NCBI RefSeq assembly: GCF_903645355.1
Contig: NZ_CAHJXR010000005.1
Span: 1-64,000 of the forward strand
Direction of reading: 5' to 3'
From: Schaalia sp. Marseille-Q2122
GTDB taxonomy: Bacteria; Actinomycetota; Actinomycetes; Actinomycetales; Actinomycetaceae
DNA: 64,000 nt
Below the pieces are notes generated by a model. The model saw only the letters and a program-made list of their open reading frames with translations, made no database searches and was not told the origin of the DNA. The translations under genes were made by a program, and so were the position numbers. Of this stretch, positions 18,638 to 27,152 are shown piece by piece (the stretch's first letter is position 1; every line of letters begins with the position of its first letter).

Positions 18638-19366
18638 TCAGCTCGTGCGCACCACAATCTGGTAGGTGTCTTCCGTCCAGTACAGTTCATCAGCGGGCGC
18701 AAGCCGCACGGCTTCAAGTTCTGCTGGTGACAGGTGTGCGCCGGGACTGACCACCACACCGTCGCGGACTTCAATAATGGCCAGCGCGCCGTTGCGTTGA
18801 ACGGCGTAGTCGTATTCGCCGATCAATCCGGCGGGGAAGGTGGCGACCAGCGCTTCGCGCTCGGTCTGCAGCTGACGCATTTCCTGCTCAACCTCGCCCA
18901 TGTCCTCGGTGAAGCGAGCCTTCGCTGCTTCCACGTCGGCGGCGATGGCGGTGGCCTCGTTGTGCATGGCGGTAAGGGCAGCGCGCGCGGCTTCGAGGCG
19001 TTCTTCGGCGGCGAGCTGGTCTTCTTCGAGGTCAGAGAGGCGTTCGGTCATGCGCGCAATCTCATGCTGCATGGGAGTAACGTCACGCAGGGGCACCTCG
19101 TTACGTTCGATACGACCCTGCTGGAGGGCTCGCCGAGAGGTAACCTTTTCAACGTCGGCCTCAATCTGGGCGACTTCACGCTCGCAGTCGGCGATGGCAG
19201 CGCTCTGGCCGACGGCAGCGCGGCGCAGATCGTCGGCGCGGCCGGCGAGTTCGCGCAGGATCTCATGCGTGGGGTGAGACTCGCGGGTGTGGCTCAGTGC
19301 GGAGGCTCGCTTGTCCAGTGTCGCCAGTTCCAGAAGGAGCAGCTGGTCCTTGGGTGCGAATGTCAT
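18638..19366 (-). CDS. Coiled-coil protein of the CT398/zinc-ribbon family, cysteines lost
   Basis: 242 aa: a long alpha-helical coiled coil (about residues 10-180, rich in E, A, R) followed by a short C-terminal domain. This is the layout of the zf-RING_7/CT398 family that commonly sits next to Nif3-like genes, as here. In the family the C-terminal domain is a zinc ribbon with two CxxC pairs. Here the matching segments read VVVSPGAHLS and ELYWTEDTYQIVVR, and the only cysteine in the protein (IADCERE, about residue 60) lies in the coiled coil, so zinc binding is lost. ATG 19366 follows GGAGG by 6 nt and overlaps the stop of the upstream Nif3 gene (ATGA), implying translational coupling. Family members are proposed to tether nucleic acids or secretion components; the role here is unknown. 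Confidence 0.8.
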   Translation of the reverse strand: MTFAPKDQLLLLELATLDKRASALSHTRESHPTHEILRELAGRADDLRRAAVGQSAAIADCEREVAQIEADVEKVTSRRALQQGRIERNEVPLRDVTPMQHEIARMTERLSDLEEDQLAAEERLEAARAALTAMHNEATAIAADVEAAKARFTEDMGEVEQEMRQLQTEREALVATFPAGLIGEYDYAVQRNGALAIIEVRDGVVVSPGAHLSPAELEAVRLAPADELYWTEDTYQIVVRTS

Positions 19367-20241
19367 GAGAGTCCTCCATGGGGTGCGCTGGTGGTTGTAC
19401 GGCTGGGAATGATCTGGCGGTGGCTCGTCCAGGGTTCGGTGACAATGGTAGAGACTTCGACGCTGATCTCCACATTCGCCTCTTCTGCGGCTTGCCTGAG
19501 TTTGCTCGCCAGGCGCGGCAGCCACGGCCATTCGCTGGCCCAGTGGCTGGCGCACAGCAGGTAGGGGGCGCCGCCTTCAAGGTGTTCAGAGGCCGGATGG
19601 TGGCGCAGGTCAGCGGTCAGGTAGACGTCTGCGCCTTTGGCGCGCGCAGTGTCGAGGAAGTGGTCGCCAGCCCCTCCGGAGACTGCCACTGTCTCAATGC
19701 GCGCCTTTTCGTCGCCGCCAACCAGCAGCCCGGTGGGTCCTGCGGGAAGGACTTCGGCGACGAGGTCAGCGAATTCTCCGAAGGTCGTGGGGGTGACGCT
19801 ACCGATGCGGCCCAGGCCGATGGGGCGGCCTTCCTCGTCAAATCCAGCGTGGTCAAGGGGTTCGGCGTCTTGCAGTCCAACGAGGTCGGCCAGGGCGTAG
19901 GCAACGCCGTCGTGGGCGACGTCAGCGTTGGTGTGGGCATTGAACAGGGCGATGTCGGCACGGATGAGGCGGGCGACTATGGAGCCCTTGGGGTCGCTTT
20001 CGGGCAGGAAGGAGGCTCCACGTAGGTAGAGCGGGTGGTGGGTGATGAGCATATCCGCACCGTCATTCACGGCCTCGTCAACGACGGCGCTGACGGGGTC
20101 AACGGCCAGGTGGATGCGTTCCACGATGCGGGTGGGGTCGCCCAGGATCAGACCGACCTTGTCCCAACTTTCAGCGGTTGATGCCGGGTACCAGTGTTCC
20201 ATGAGCGTCATGACGTCTGCGACTGTCCATTTTTCTGCCAT
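19363..20241 (-). CDS. Nif3-like dinuclear metal centre protein (YbgI/DUF34)
   Basis: 292-aa cytoplasmic protein of the Nif3/YbgI family, hexameric toroids with a dinuclear metal site. Metal-binding motifs are HHPLYLRGASFL (residues ~66-77) and NAHTNADVAHDGVA (~101-114) with a C-terminal HHPASEHL. The opening WTVADVMTLMEHWYPASTAESWDKVGLILGD pattern is typical. The biochemical role is unsettled; GTP cyclohydrolase-I-like or metal-chaperone activities have been suggested for relatives. It overlaps the downstream coiled-coil gene by 4 nt, a pairing conserved in many actinobacteria. Confidence 0.9.
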   Translation of the reverse strand: MAEKWTVADVMTLMEHWYPASTAESWDKVGLILGDPTRIVERIHLAVDPVSAVVDEAVNDGADMLITHHPLYLRGASFLPESDPKGSIVARLIRADIALFNAHTNADVAHDGVAYALADLVGLQDAEPLDHAGFDEEGRPIGLGRIGSVTPTTFGEFADLVAEVLPAGPTGLLVGGDEKARIETVAVSGGAGDHFLDTARAKGADVYLTADLRHHPASEHLEGGAPYLLCASHWASEWPWLPRLASKLRQAAEEANVEISVEVSTIVTEPWTSHRQIIPSRTTTSAPHGGLS

Positions 20242-20280
20242 GGGTCTAAGGATATCGCCCGCGAGGCGTGCTGGAAGGGC

Positions 20281-22092
20281 TTAGTGCCGCCCGGTCTGGC
20301 GAGGCAGGCGCAGCGTGGCGAGCACGCCAATGAGGATGATTCCCGCCGCAACACCGATGGTTTGGCGTGCGGCGGTGGTGGAGACCGCGCGGATCTGGGT
20401 GGCGATGGCCTCGCGGGCGGCCTCGTCCATGCGGGTCATCGCTTCTGCTGCCTGCGCGGGCGCTCCAGCTGCGGAGGCTGCTTCCGGACTTTCGACGGCG
20501 CGCAGGACATTACCCAGGCTGGGGGCGATGCTTTGCTCGATGGCGACGGTTGCCTCGCGGGGCAGGGTGTCAATATCGCTGAGGCTGCCTTGAGCTCCCG
20601 CATCGAGGGTGGCGACGAAGAGCGTTGAAGCGAGGGCGATACCCATGGCGGTGCCGACTTGTCGGACGGTGGATTGGGCAGCCGAGGCCACCCCAGATTG
20701 GGCGAGGGGTACGTCTGCAAGGATCACGGATGTGAGCTGTGCGGAGGCAAGCCCGAGGCCCAGACCGTAGATCGCTAGGAGGGCAGCGATGTGCCAGGGC
20801 GCGGATTCTGGGCTGAGGAGGAGCGCTGTGAGTGCCAGCCCCAGGGCTTCGAGGCCAAGGCCAAGGGTTGCCACGCGGGAGGGGCCGATTTTTTGTGCGA
20901 GGGGCGCGGCCATTCCACCGGAGAGGAAAGCGCCGGCTGCCATTGCGGTGAGGATCCACCCGGCTTGCATGGCGCTCAGGCCCATGACGTTTTGCAGGTG
21001 GAGGGGCAGGACGAAGAGGAGGCCAAATTCGCCCATGGCGACGACCATTGCGGCGATATTTCCCCAGCTGAAGGACCGGTAGTGGAAGAGAGTGAGGTCG
21101 AAGAGGACGGGTTTGCCGTCGTGGCCTCGTTGCTGTTCGGTGCGCAGGAAGAGTGAGAGCAGGCCTGCGCCGAGGATGAGGGCGAGGAAGGCAGGAGAGA
21201 GGGCCCATCCGGAGGCGTCATTCTTGCCGACGAACCAGCCGTAGTCGCGGCCTTGGATGAGGCCAAAGACGAGGGCGGCCAGGCCCAGGCTGGAGGTGAG
21301 GAAGCCGGGGATGTCGGCGCCCGTTGGGCCGTGACCTTTAGTTTGGGGGACGAAGGCGAGTGCGCCTGCGATGAGGAGGATGCCAATGGGCAGGTTGATG
21401 GTGAAGATCCAGCTCCAGTGGAAGCTGGTGGTGATCCATCCGCCCAGGAGCGGGCCCACTGCGGCCATTCCGGCGATGACGGCTCCCCAGACGGCGAAGG
21501 CGATTCGCCGGTCGCGCCCGAAGAAGGTGGCGTTGACGGTGGAGAGGGTGCTGGGAAGGACGAGGGCGCCGCCGACGCCTTGGAGGGCGCGTGCGGCGAG
21601 CATGTCTGTCGCGCCTTGGGAGGCTGAGGCCATGAGTGAGGCAATGACGAAGATGACGATGCCGACGATCAGCGTGGTTTTACGGCCGTAGCGGTCGCCG
21701 AGGCGTCCGGAGATGATGAGGAGGGCAGAAAAGACGAGGGCGTAGATCGTGGTGACCCATGCTGCTTGTGCGGCGCTGAGGGACAGGGCTGCGATGATGA
21801 CGGGCAGGGCGACGTTGATAATGGTGCCGTCAATGACGATGAGGGAGACGCTGAGCGCGAGGATACCCAGGGTCCACCATCGGTGCGTGTTCACTGGATT
21901 TTCGGGGGTGCGGGTCGTGGTCGCCTTCGAGGTGCCGCTGTCGTCTTGAAGGGTGAGGTCAAGGTGGGTGACGTCGGTGGGTGCTGCAAGGTGGGCGTTG
22001 GGGTGTTCGAGGACGGCGTCGACGATGTCGGCTGCTTCGTGAGTAAAGTCGCGGCGTGTTGTCACCTGTGTCCCACCATTCTTTTCTGACAT
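20281..22092 (-). CDS. DHA2-family (EmrB/QacA-type) drug exporter
   Basis: 603-aa major facilitator with 14 predicted membrane helices. After a ~70-residue cytoplasmic tail come motif A GRLGDRYGRKTTL and the antiporter motif C region GPLLGGWITTSFHWSWIF, both characteristic of drug/proton antiporters of the EmrB/QacA group. Substrate unknown. The ATG lies 6 nt after a TATTCT -10 box with TTGAGG 17 nt upstream, so the transcript is probably leaderless. Two dyads overlap this promoter and the start codon, implying repression by an unlinked regulator. Confidence 0.9.
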   Translation of the reverse strand: MSEKNGGTQVTTRRDFTHEAADIVDAVLEHPNAHLAAPTDVTHLDLTLQDDSGTSKATTTRTPENPVNTHRWWTLGILALSVSLIVIDGTIINVALPVIIAALSLSAAQAAWVTTIYALVFSALLIISGRLGDRYGRKTTLIVGIVIFVIASLMASASQGATDMLAARALQGVGGALVLPSTLSTVNATFFGRDRRIAFAVWGAVIAGMAAVGPLLGGWITTSFHWSWIFTINLPIGILLIAGALAFVPQTKGHGPTGADIPGFLTSSLGLAALVFGLIQGRDYGWFVGKNDASGWALSPAFLALILGAGLLSLFLRTEQQRGHDGKPVLFDLTLFHYRSFSWGNIAAMVVAMGEFGLLFVLPLHLQNVMGLSAMQAGWILTAMAAGAFLSGGMAAPLAQKIGPSRVATLGLGLEALGLALTALLLSPESAPWHIAALLAIYGLGLGLASAQLTSVILADVPLAQSGVASAAQSTVRQVGTAMGIALASTLFVATLDAGAQGSLSDIDTLPREATVAIEQSIAPSLGNVLRAVESPEAASAAGAPAQAAEAMTRMDEAAREAIATQIRAVSTTAARQTIGVAAGIILIGVLATLRLPRQTGRH

Positions 22093-22129
22093 GGTGTCAG
22101 AATATTGCGAGTTGACTACTTCCTCAACA
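22084..22129 (-). promoter_or_regulatory. Promoter and paired operators of the DHA2 exporter
   Basis: Minus strand: -35 TTGAGG (22122-22127), exact 17-nt spacer, -10 TATTCT (22099-22104), 6 nt, then ATG 22092. A perfect dyad TTCTGACA-N3-TGTCAGAA (22084-22102) covers the -10, start site and start codon. A second dyad GTTGA-N8-TCAAC (22111-22128) covers the -35. Confidence 0.65.
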
Positions 22130-22262
22130 CTAAATGGTCTTAATAGTCAGATTGCCCCAGCATGTCACTTCCCCATCACATTAGCGAAAGAAAAACGACA
22201 CACTGAGGCAATCCTTATGGAAAACGGGGTTCACACTACCAAGACACCCCTCCACAAAAGGT

Positions 22263-22718
22263 TTACTTTTCCTTCTTCAGGGCCACAAAGAGCGCACGGA
22301 AAAGCATGAAGAGGCCGACGGTCAAGGCAATGTGCCCCAGCCCCGCCACGCCAGCAAGCGCTGCCGAGTGCTCCATCTCCCACAGGGAACGCAGGCCTTG
22401 CACAAAGAGCATGACAACGGTGACCAGCAGGCCAATGTTCCACACAGCCAGGCACGGCTTGAAGAACTTCCAGTCCGAGAGGAGGAAGAGCTTTTCAAGG
22501 ACGAGGAGCATGAGGGACATAAACATGCCGAGCACCAGGGTGTGGCTATGGACCAAGCCAAGGCTGCCTGGATCGGTGGTTGCGTGGCGGGTGAGCTCAC
22601 GGAAACCAACGCCTGCAAGAAGCCCAAGGATTGCCCAGGACAGGGCAATGATGGCCAGGGTCTTCAGAACGCAGGGGCGGCAGGTGCGGGTTGCAACATC
22701 ACAAGAGTTTTCTGACAT
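22263..22718 (-). CDS. DUF2871-like four-helix membrane protein
   Basis: 151-aa integral membrane protein with four hydrophobic helices (TLAIIALSWAILGLLAGVGF, HTLVLGMFMSLMLLVLEKLF, AVWNIGLLVTVVMLFVQGL, GHIALTVGLFMLFRALFVAL). The short hydrophilic N-terminus is cysteine-rich (NSCDVATRTCRPCVL). The pattern, with conserved histidines in VHSHTLVLGM and GLGHIA, fits DUF2871, a family of unknown function. ATG 22718 sits 6 nt after TATTGT, a leaderless-type arrangement; the longer open frame to 22784 is unsupported. Divergent from lipB. Confidence 0.7.
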   Translation of the reverse strand: MSENSCDVATRTCRPCVLKTLAIIALSWAILGLLAGVGFRELTRHATTDPGSLGLVHSHTLVLGMFMSLMLLVLEKLFLLSDWKFFKPCLAVWNIGLLVTVVMLFVQGLRSLWEMEHSAALAGVAGLGHIALTVGLFMLFRALFVALKKEK

Positions 22719-22867
22719 GTAGTCACAATAGCCGGGTCTACGCCGCGTCGCTCCGCGAAACTCGACACACTTCCCCCACCCCAAACCGCAGCGACACCCT
22801 CGTCAAACATTCGGAAACTTATCGTTTCTCACCCTTACGCAAATGGAACGCAAACACACCTCGGGGC

Positions 22868-22880
22868 TACCATGGGGGCG
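22868..22880 (+). promoter_or_regulatory. Leaderless-type -10 box of lipB
   Basis: TACCAT (22868-22873) ends 6 nt before the GTG that begins the LipB signature. No good -35 hexamer is seen. Confidence 0.45.
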
Positions 22881-23584
22881 TGCGCATTTTCGATCTCCTT
22901 CCCCTTGGGCTGACGGACTACACAGAAGTAGACCAGCTTCAGCGCAAGCTCCACGCCGACGTCCTCAACGGCGGCGAAGACGCCCTCATCCTCGGTGAAT
23001 TCACCCCCACCTACACGGCCGGACGACACACCAAAGACCACCACATTCCCGACTCCACCCTGCCCGTCATCCCCGTTGACCGCGCAGGCTCAGTCACCTG
23101 GCACGGCCCCGGCCAGCTCGTGTGCTACCCCGTGGTCAAACTCGCGGGTGACCCCGTTGATACTGTGGCCTGGATTCGAGCTGTCGAAAATGGCGTCCTC
23201 ACCACCCTTCAGAAGGAATGGAACCTGGACGTGTGCCGCATTGACGGTCGCGCAGGCGTGTGGCTTCGCACACCCGGCACCCCCGACCGCAAGATCTGCG
23301 CCATCGGCCTGAAAGTCGCCCGAGGTGCGACTTTGCACGGCATCGCCCTGAATATCCACATTGATTTTGGCTCCGCCTTCACCGGCATCATTCCCTGCGG
23401 CCTCGATGATGCTGATGTAGCGTCACTATCAACAGAAGGCATCACCACCAGCGTGCGCGCCGCAGCCGATGCCCTGGTAGGCCACATGATCACGTCCATC
23501 ACCCCATGCCTGGCCCGCCCCATTGAGAGCGTGCACACCGTGGATTCCGACACGCTACATCACTTCTTTGGAGGGAACGAATGA
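22880..23584 (+). CDS. lipB: Octanoyl-[ACP]:protein N-octanoyltransferase
   Basis: Moves octanoate from acyl carrier protein onto lipoyl domains, the first step of protein lipoylation. The 234-aa protein has the family blocks [19 protein letters not shown] (the GGxxTxHGPGQ-like motif), GRAGVW, the catalytic lysine in [21 protein letters not shown], and the active-site cysteine in GIIPCGL. GTG 22880 begins VRIFDL, where family members start; the open frame continues upstream without support. lipA starts within its stop codon (ATGA), so the two are coupled. Confidence 0.94.
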   Translation: MRIFDLLPLGLTDYTEVDQLQRKLHADVLNGGEDALILGEFTPTYTAGRHTKDHHIPDSTLPVIPVDRAGSVTWHGPGQLVCYPVVKLAGDPVDTVAWIRAVENGVLTTLQKEWNLDVCRIDGRAGVWLRTPGTPDRKICAIGLKVARGATLHGIALNIHIDFGSAFTGIIPCGLDDADVASLSTEGITTSVRAAADALVGHMITSITPCLARPIESVHTVDSDTLHHFFGGNE

Positions 23585-24615
23585 GCACCCTGCCCGATCC
23601 CGAGGGACGCAAGCTCTTGCGCGTGGAGGTGCGCAACTCTCAAACCCCCATCGAAGACAAACCCAAGTGGATTAAGACCACCGCGCGCGTCAACCAAAAC
23701 TACTCGGACATGCGCGAACTCTCCCGCTCGCGCAGCCTCCACACCGTGTGCGCCGAAGCGGGCTGCCCCAATATCTACGAATGCTGGGAGGACCGCGAAG
23801 CGACCTTCCTCCTCGGCGGGGCACTATGTACACGCCGCTGCGATTTTTGCGATATTGCTACCGGTAAGCCCACCGAATACGACAAGGATGAGCCTCGTCG
23901 TATTGCCGAGTCCGTTGCCGAACTGGGCCTGCGCTACGCGACGATCACCGGCGTGGCCCGCGATGACCTGCCTGATGGCGCCTCGTGGTTGTATGCCGAA
24001 ACCTGCCGTCTGATCCACGAACTCAGCCCCGGCACCGGCGTTGAACTGCTGGTCGATGACTTCCGCGGTGGCCCCGACGCCATTGACCAGGTTGTTGCCG
24101 CCCGCCCCGAGGTCTTCGCCCACAATCTGGAAACCGTGCCGCGCATCTTTTCCAAGATCCGCCCCGCCTTCCGTTACGAGCGCTCCTTGGCCATGATCCA
24201 ACGCGCTCACGATGGCGGCATGGTCACCAAGTCCAACCTGATCCTGGGCATGGGTGAAACCCGTGAAGAGATCGAGACGACCATGCAAGACCTGCATGAT
24301 TCAGGCTGCGATCTGCTCACCCTTACCCAGTACCTGCGCCCCTCTCCACTGCATCACCCGGTGGATCGCTGGGTGCACCCCCAGGAGTTCGTTGAGCTGT
24401 CCAAGCTTGCTGAGGAAATGGGCTTTGCTGGCGTGATGGCTGGGCCGCTGGTGCGTTCTTCCTACCGCGCGGGCACGCTGTGGGCCAAGGGTATGCGTGC
24501 GCGCGGCTTTGAGATCCCCGAGCACCTGGCTCATCTTGGATCCTCAGGCTCGACCCTGCAGGAGGCTGGTTCGGTGCTGGAGCGCCTGTTGCAGCGCGAG
24601 GCAGCCGGACAGTGA
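23581..24615 (+). CDS. lipA: Lipoyl synthase
   Basis: Radical-SAM enzyme that inserts two sulfurs into octanoylated lipoyl domains. 344 aa with the auxiliary-cluster cysteines in [14 protein letters not shown], the SAM-cluster motif CTRRCDFC, and the C-terminal RSSY serine ligand in [14 protein letters not shown] 23581 follows GGAGGGAACGA and overlaps the lipB stop. The stop overlaps the GTG of the following AMP-ligase gene, so lipB-lipA-ligase read as one operon. Confidence 0.97.
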   Translation: MSTLPDPEGRKLLRVEVRNSQTPIEDKPKWIKTTARVNQNYSDMRELSRSRSLHTVCAEAGCPNIYECWEDREATFLLGGALCTRRCDFCDIATGKPTEYDKDEPRRIAESVAELGLRYATITGVARDDLPDGASWLYAETCRLIHELSPGTGVELLVDDFRGGPDAIDQVVAARPEVFAHNLETVPRIFSKIRPAFRYERSLAMIQRAHDGGMVTKSNLILGMGETREEIETTMQDLHDSGCDLLTLTQYLRPSPLHHPVDRWVHPQEFVELSKLAEEMGFAGVMAGPLVRSSYRAGTLWAKGMRARGFEIPEHLAHLGSSGSTLQEAGSVLERLLQREAAGQ

Positions 24616-26255
24616 GCCCAACACCGGACCTCTCCCCCGCCCGAGTTCTTTTACGTGCTGCTGCCCAGCATCCGCGCCGCCCTTCGCTGATTTGGGCTGA
24701 GAGTGGCCTGACCTGGGATGTGGCAACCAGCGCGGAGCGCGTGCGACAGGCCGCCGCAGCCTTGGCTGCGCGCGGGGTCGGCGTTGGTGAGCGCGTGGTC
24801 GTGTGCGGCCCCAATTCGCCATGGCATTTCGTCGTTCACGTGGCGGGTTCGTGGAACCACAGTGTGACGGTGCCGCTCTCGCCGCGCCTGCCCGCCGGGC
24901 AATTGCTGGAGTTACTGGAGGATTGTGCGCCTGCGCTGGTCATTACGACTGACGAGGTTCGTGCGCTGCTGTCCTCTGCGCAGCGGCCGCCCGTTGATCC
25001 TCTGGTGGAGCATGCTGCTGCACCTGCGGCGCAGACCTCGCGTGCCTGGGGTGGAATGTCCCTGCCCTGCCCGGTTCTGACCTTCGATGAATTCGCTGAC
25101 GAGGTCGCCGCCGCCACGCCTGTGGAGGGGTTGCCGCCGGCGTGCTCGGAGGAGTTAGCTGCCGTTGTCTACACCTCCGGCTCGTCTGGGACTCCGCGCG
25201 GCGTGGAGTTGACGCATGCGAATCTGTGGTGGGGGTCGGCCTCCTTCCGTGATGGTTTCGAGTATTGCCCGGGGACGGACGTGGTGGCTGTGTGCGCGCC
25301 GCTGTCGCATATCGGCGGCTTTAACGGCACGACGCTGGATGCTTTTAGCCACGGCGGCACGCTGGTGGTCTTCCCGGGTTTTGATCCTGAGCTGGTGTTG
25401 CGTTCTATTGAGCGTTATCGCATTAGCCAGATGTTCCTGGTGCCGATTATGTGCCACCTGCTTGTGGAGGCTCAGGCGCGCGTGGATGCGGATTTGTCCT
25501 CTTATCGCAATCCGTTGATTGGCGGGGATGCGATGAGTGCCGACCTGGAGGCGAAGCTGCGCGGGATTGGCCTGGCGCCGATCCACGTGTGGGGTATGAC
25601 GGAGACGGCTGGGGCTGGCACGATGTTGGCTGCCGATGTTTTTGCTGAGCATCCGGGGGCGATTGGGCGGCCTTTCCCCTATCTGGATTTGCGTCTGGTG
25701 GATGCTGATGGCCGCGAGATCATTACGCCGGATGTCATTGGCGAGATTGAGGTCAGTGGTCCTGGCGTGAGTGATGCCTACTATCGTCGCCCTGGTGATA
25801 CGGAAGCATCGCGCGATGGAGACTGGCTGCGTACCGGCGACTTGGGGACCTTGGATGCGCAGGGTTTTGTTCATATTGTTGGGCGTGCGTCGCGCATGAT
25901 TCACACCGCTGCTGAGATGGTGCCGCCGCGCCGCGTGGAGGAGGCTCTGCGGCGTTTGAACAGCGTTGCTGACGCTCTGGTGGTGGGCGTGGATGATGAG
26001 CGTTGGGGCCAGATTGTGGGGGCGCTGTTGGTGCCTGCGGTTGGCGCTGCTGCGCTGACTGATGGTGCTGCGCTGCCTGGCGCTGCTGCCGAGCATCCTG
26101 CTGCACTGCCGAATGCGCGGGCCTTGCGCGAGGCTCTGGCGGGTGAATTGGCTCCCTGGGAGCAGGTTCGCTGTGTACGCTGGGTGGACGCGCTGCCTGT
26201 CACCTCGACGGGCAAACCTGACCCGACTCGGGCGCGCGAGCTACTGCAGGACTGA
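24612..26255 (+). CDS. AMP-dependent synthetase/ligase (acyl-CoA synthetase-like)
   Basis: 547-aa ANL-superfamily enzyme that would activate a carboxylic acid as its adenylate and pass it to CoA or another carrier. Core motifs are in order: [20 protein letters not shown] (P-loop, A3), [12 protein letters not shown] (A5), WLRTGDLG (A7), [20 protein letters not shown] (A8, divergent) and the A10 lysine region [16 protein letters not shown]. The start GTG 24612 overlaps the lipA stop (GTGA). Position directly after lipB-lipA raises the possibility of a lipoate- or octanoate-related substrate, but fatty-acyl specificity is equally possible. The substrate is not readable from sequence. Confidence 0.85.
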   Translation: MSPTPDLSPARVLLRAAAQHPRRPSLIWAESGLTWDVATSAERVRQAAAALAARGVGVGERVVVCGPNSPWHFVVHVAGSWNHSVTVPLSPRLPAGQLLELLEDCAPALVITTDEVRALLSSAQRPPVDPLVEHAAAPAAQTSRAWGGMSLPCPVLTFDEFADEVAAATPVEGLPPACSEELAAVVYTSGSSGTPRGVELTHANLWWGSASFRDGFEYCPGTDVVAVCAPLSHIGGFNGTTLDAFSHGGTLVVFPGFDPELVLRSIERYRISQMFLVPIMCHLLVEAQARVDADLSSYRNPLIGGDAMSADLEAKLRGIGLAPIHVWGMTETAGAGTMLAADVFAEHPGAIGRPFPYLDLRLVDADGREIITPDVIGEIEVSGPGVSDAYYRRPGDTEASRDGDWLRTGDLGTLDAQGFVHIVGRASRMIHTAAEMVPPRRVEEALRRLNSVADALVVGVDDERWGQIVGALLVPAVGAAALTDGAALPGAAAEHPAALPNARALREALAGELAPWEQVRCVRWVDALPVTSTGKPDPTRARELLQD

Positions 26256-26269
26256 CGTTAGGAGTAGGT

Positions 26270-26680
26270 ATGAAACTGCGGACACGCAACTACCTACCTG
26301 ACGAGCTCATTACCCACTGGCAGATCCCCCTGTTTTGGTGGGAGAACCACACGACTTCTGACCTGGTGTACGAGGTGCGCTTTCATGTCGCCGACTCGGC
26401 GGCGTTGAATGCCGCGTGGAGGTTGCTCAGCGAGCGCTACACCGCCCACGATGGCGAGTTGTGGATTGGCGGCGCGGCTTTGCGCCGGGTGGATCCTGAG
26501 CATGTTGACGCCAGCAGCGGCGGCGAGGACGCCCTCGATTCGCTGGAGTGGGTCATTAACGACGATTTCTTCGGGGCGTTGCGCGAGGTCGCCGACGCCG
26601 CTGCGACCAGTATGGAGGAGGCCCGCGTTGGAGCGAGGGTTGTTCATGAACTCCGGATTCCCCTTGTCTCGGGCGTCTGA
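26270..26680 (+). CDS. Small hypothetical protein
   Basis: 136 aa, acidic, no signal peptide or membrane helix, no family recognised. The N-terminus is aromatic-rich (LITHWQIPLFWWENHTTSDL) and the middle pattern (LSERYTAHDGELWIGG...DALDSLEWVINDDFFGALREVADAA) looks like a compact alpha/beta domain. ATG follows GGAG. It lies 14 nt after the AMP-ligase gene, and its end overlaps the start of the disrupted ankyrin gene by 35 nt, suggesting the two were expressed together. Confidence 0.6.
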   Translation: MKLRTRNYLPDELITHWQIPLFWWENHTTSDLVYEVRFHVADSAALNAAWRLLSERYTAHDGELWIGGAALRRVDPEHVDASSGGEDALDSLEWVINDDFFGALREVADAAATSMEEARVGARVVHELRIPLVSGV

Positions 26681-27152
26681 CGAGGGCGAGGCGCTGCGGC
26701 TGGGGATTTATCGCTTGCGTCCTGTGCCGGAGGTTGTTCGCCAGATTGTCGAGGGCGACCTGCCCGCGCTGCAGTCTGCGGTTGCCGCCGATAGCGAGGC
26801 GTTGGCGCCTGTTCGGACGACGGATGGCACGGACCTGAGTCTGCTGCAGGTGGCGGTCATCCTGGATCAGCCTGACGTCTGCCGGTGGCTGCGTGAACAG
26901 GATGTTTCCGGAGTTGATGGCGTTGCGTCGCTAGAGTTGGCGGTGCGTTATGCCGGTCATGAGGTCATTGAGTTATTCCGCGATCAGGTTGAGGCGTTGA
27001 GTGCTGAGCAGAAGAAGGATTTGTATTCCGCTGTTGGATTTGAGGGGCGCTTTGAGAATATCGCTGTGTTGGAGGATATTGGGCTCTTCCCAAATGAGGG
27101 TGTGGGTGGGTGTGAGCTAGTGCGGGGGTGTTGGTGTGTGGATAGGCGTTGA
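26646..27152 (+). pseudogene. Ankyrin-repeat/SUKH-like gene, 5' part (interrupted by ISL3)
   Basis: N-terminal part of a protein with ankyrin repeats: TDGTDLSLLQVAVILDQPDV and VASLELAVRYAGHEVIELF are visible repeats. Gene sequence runs to 27081, where the ISL3 element begins; the frame then continues 23 codons into the element before a stop. Joining 26646-27081 to 28525-29129 (treating the 8 bases at 28517-28524 as the target copy) restores one open frame of 346 codons. The ATG 26646 is preceded by a weak GCGAGGG; a TTG at 26628 is possible. The intact protein would have had about four ankyrin repeats and a SUKH-like tail, a combination common among immunity proteins of contact-dependent toxins (inference). 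Confidence 0.75.
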
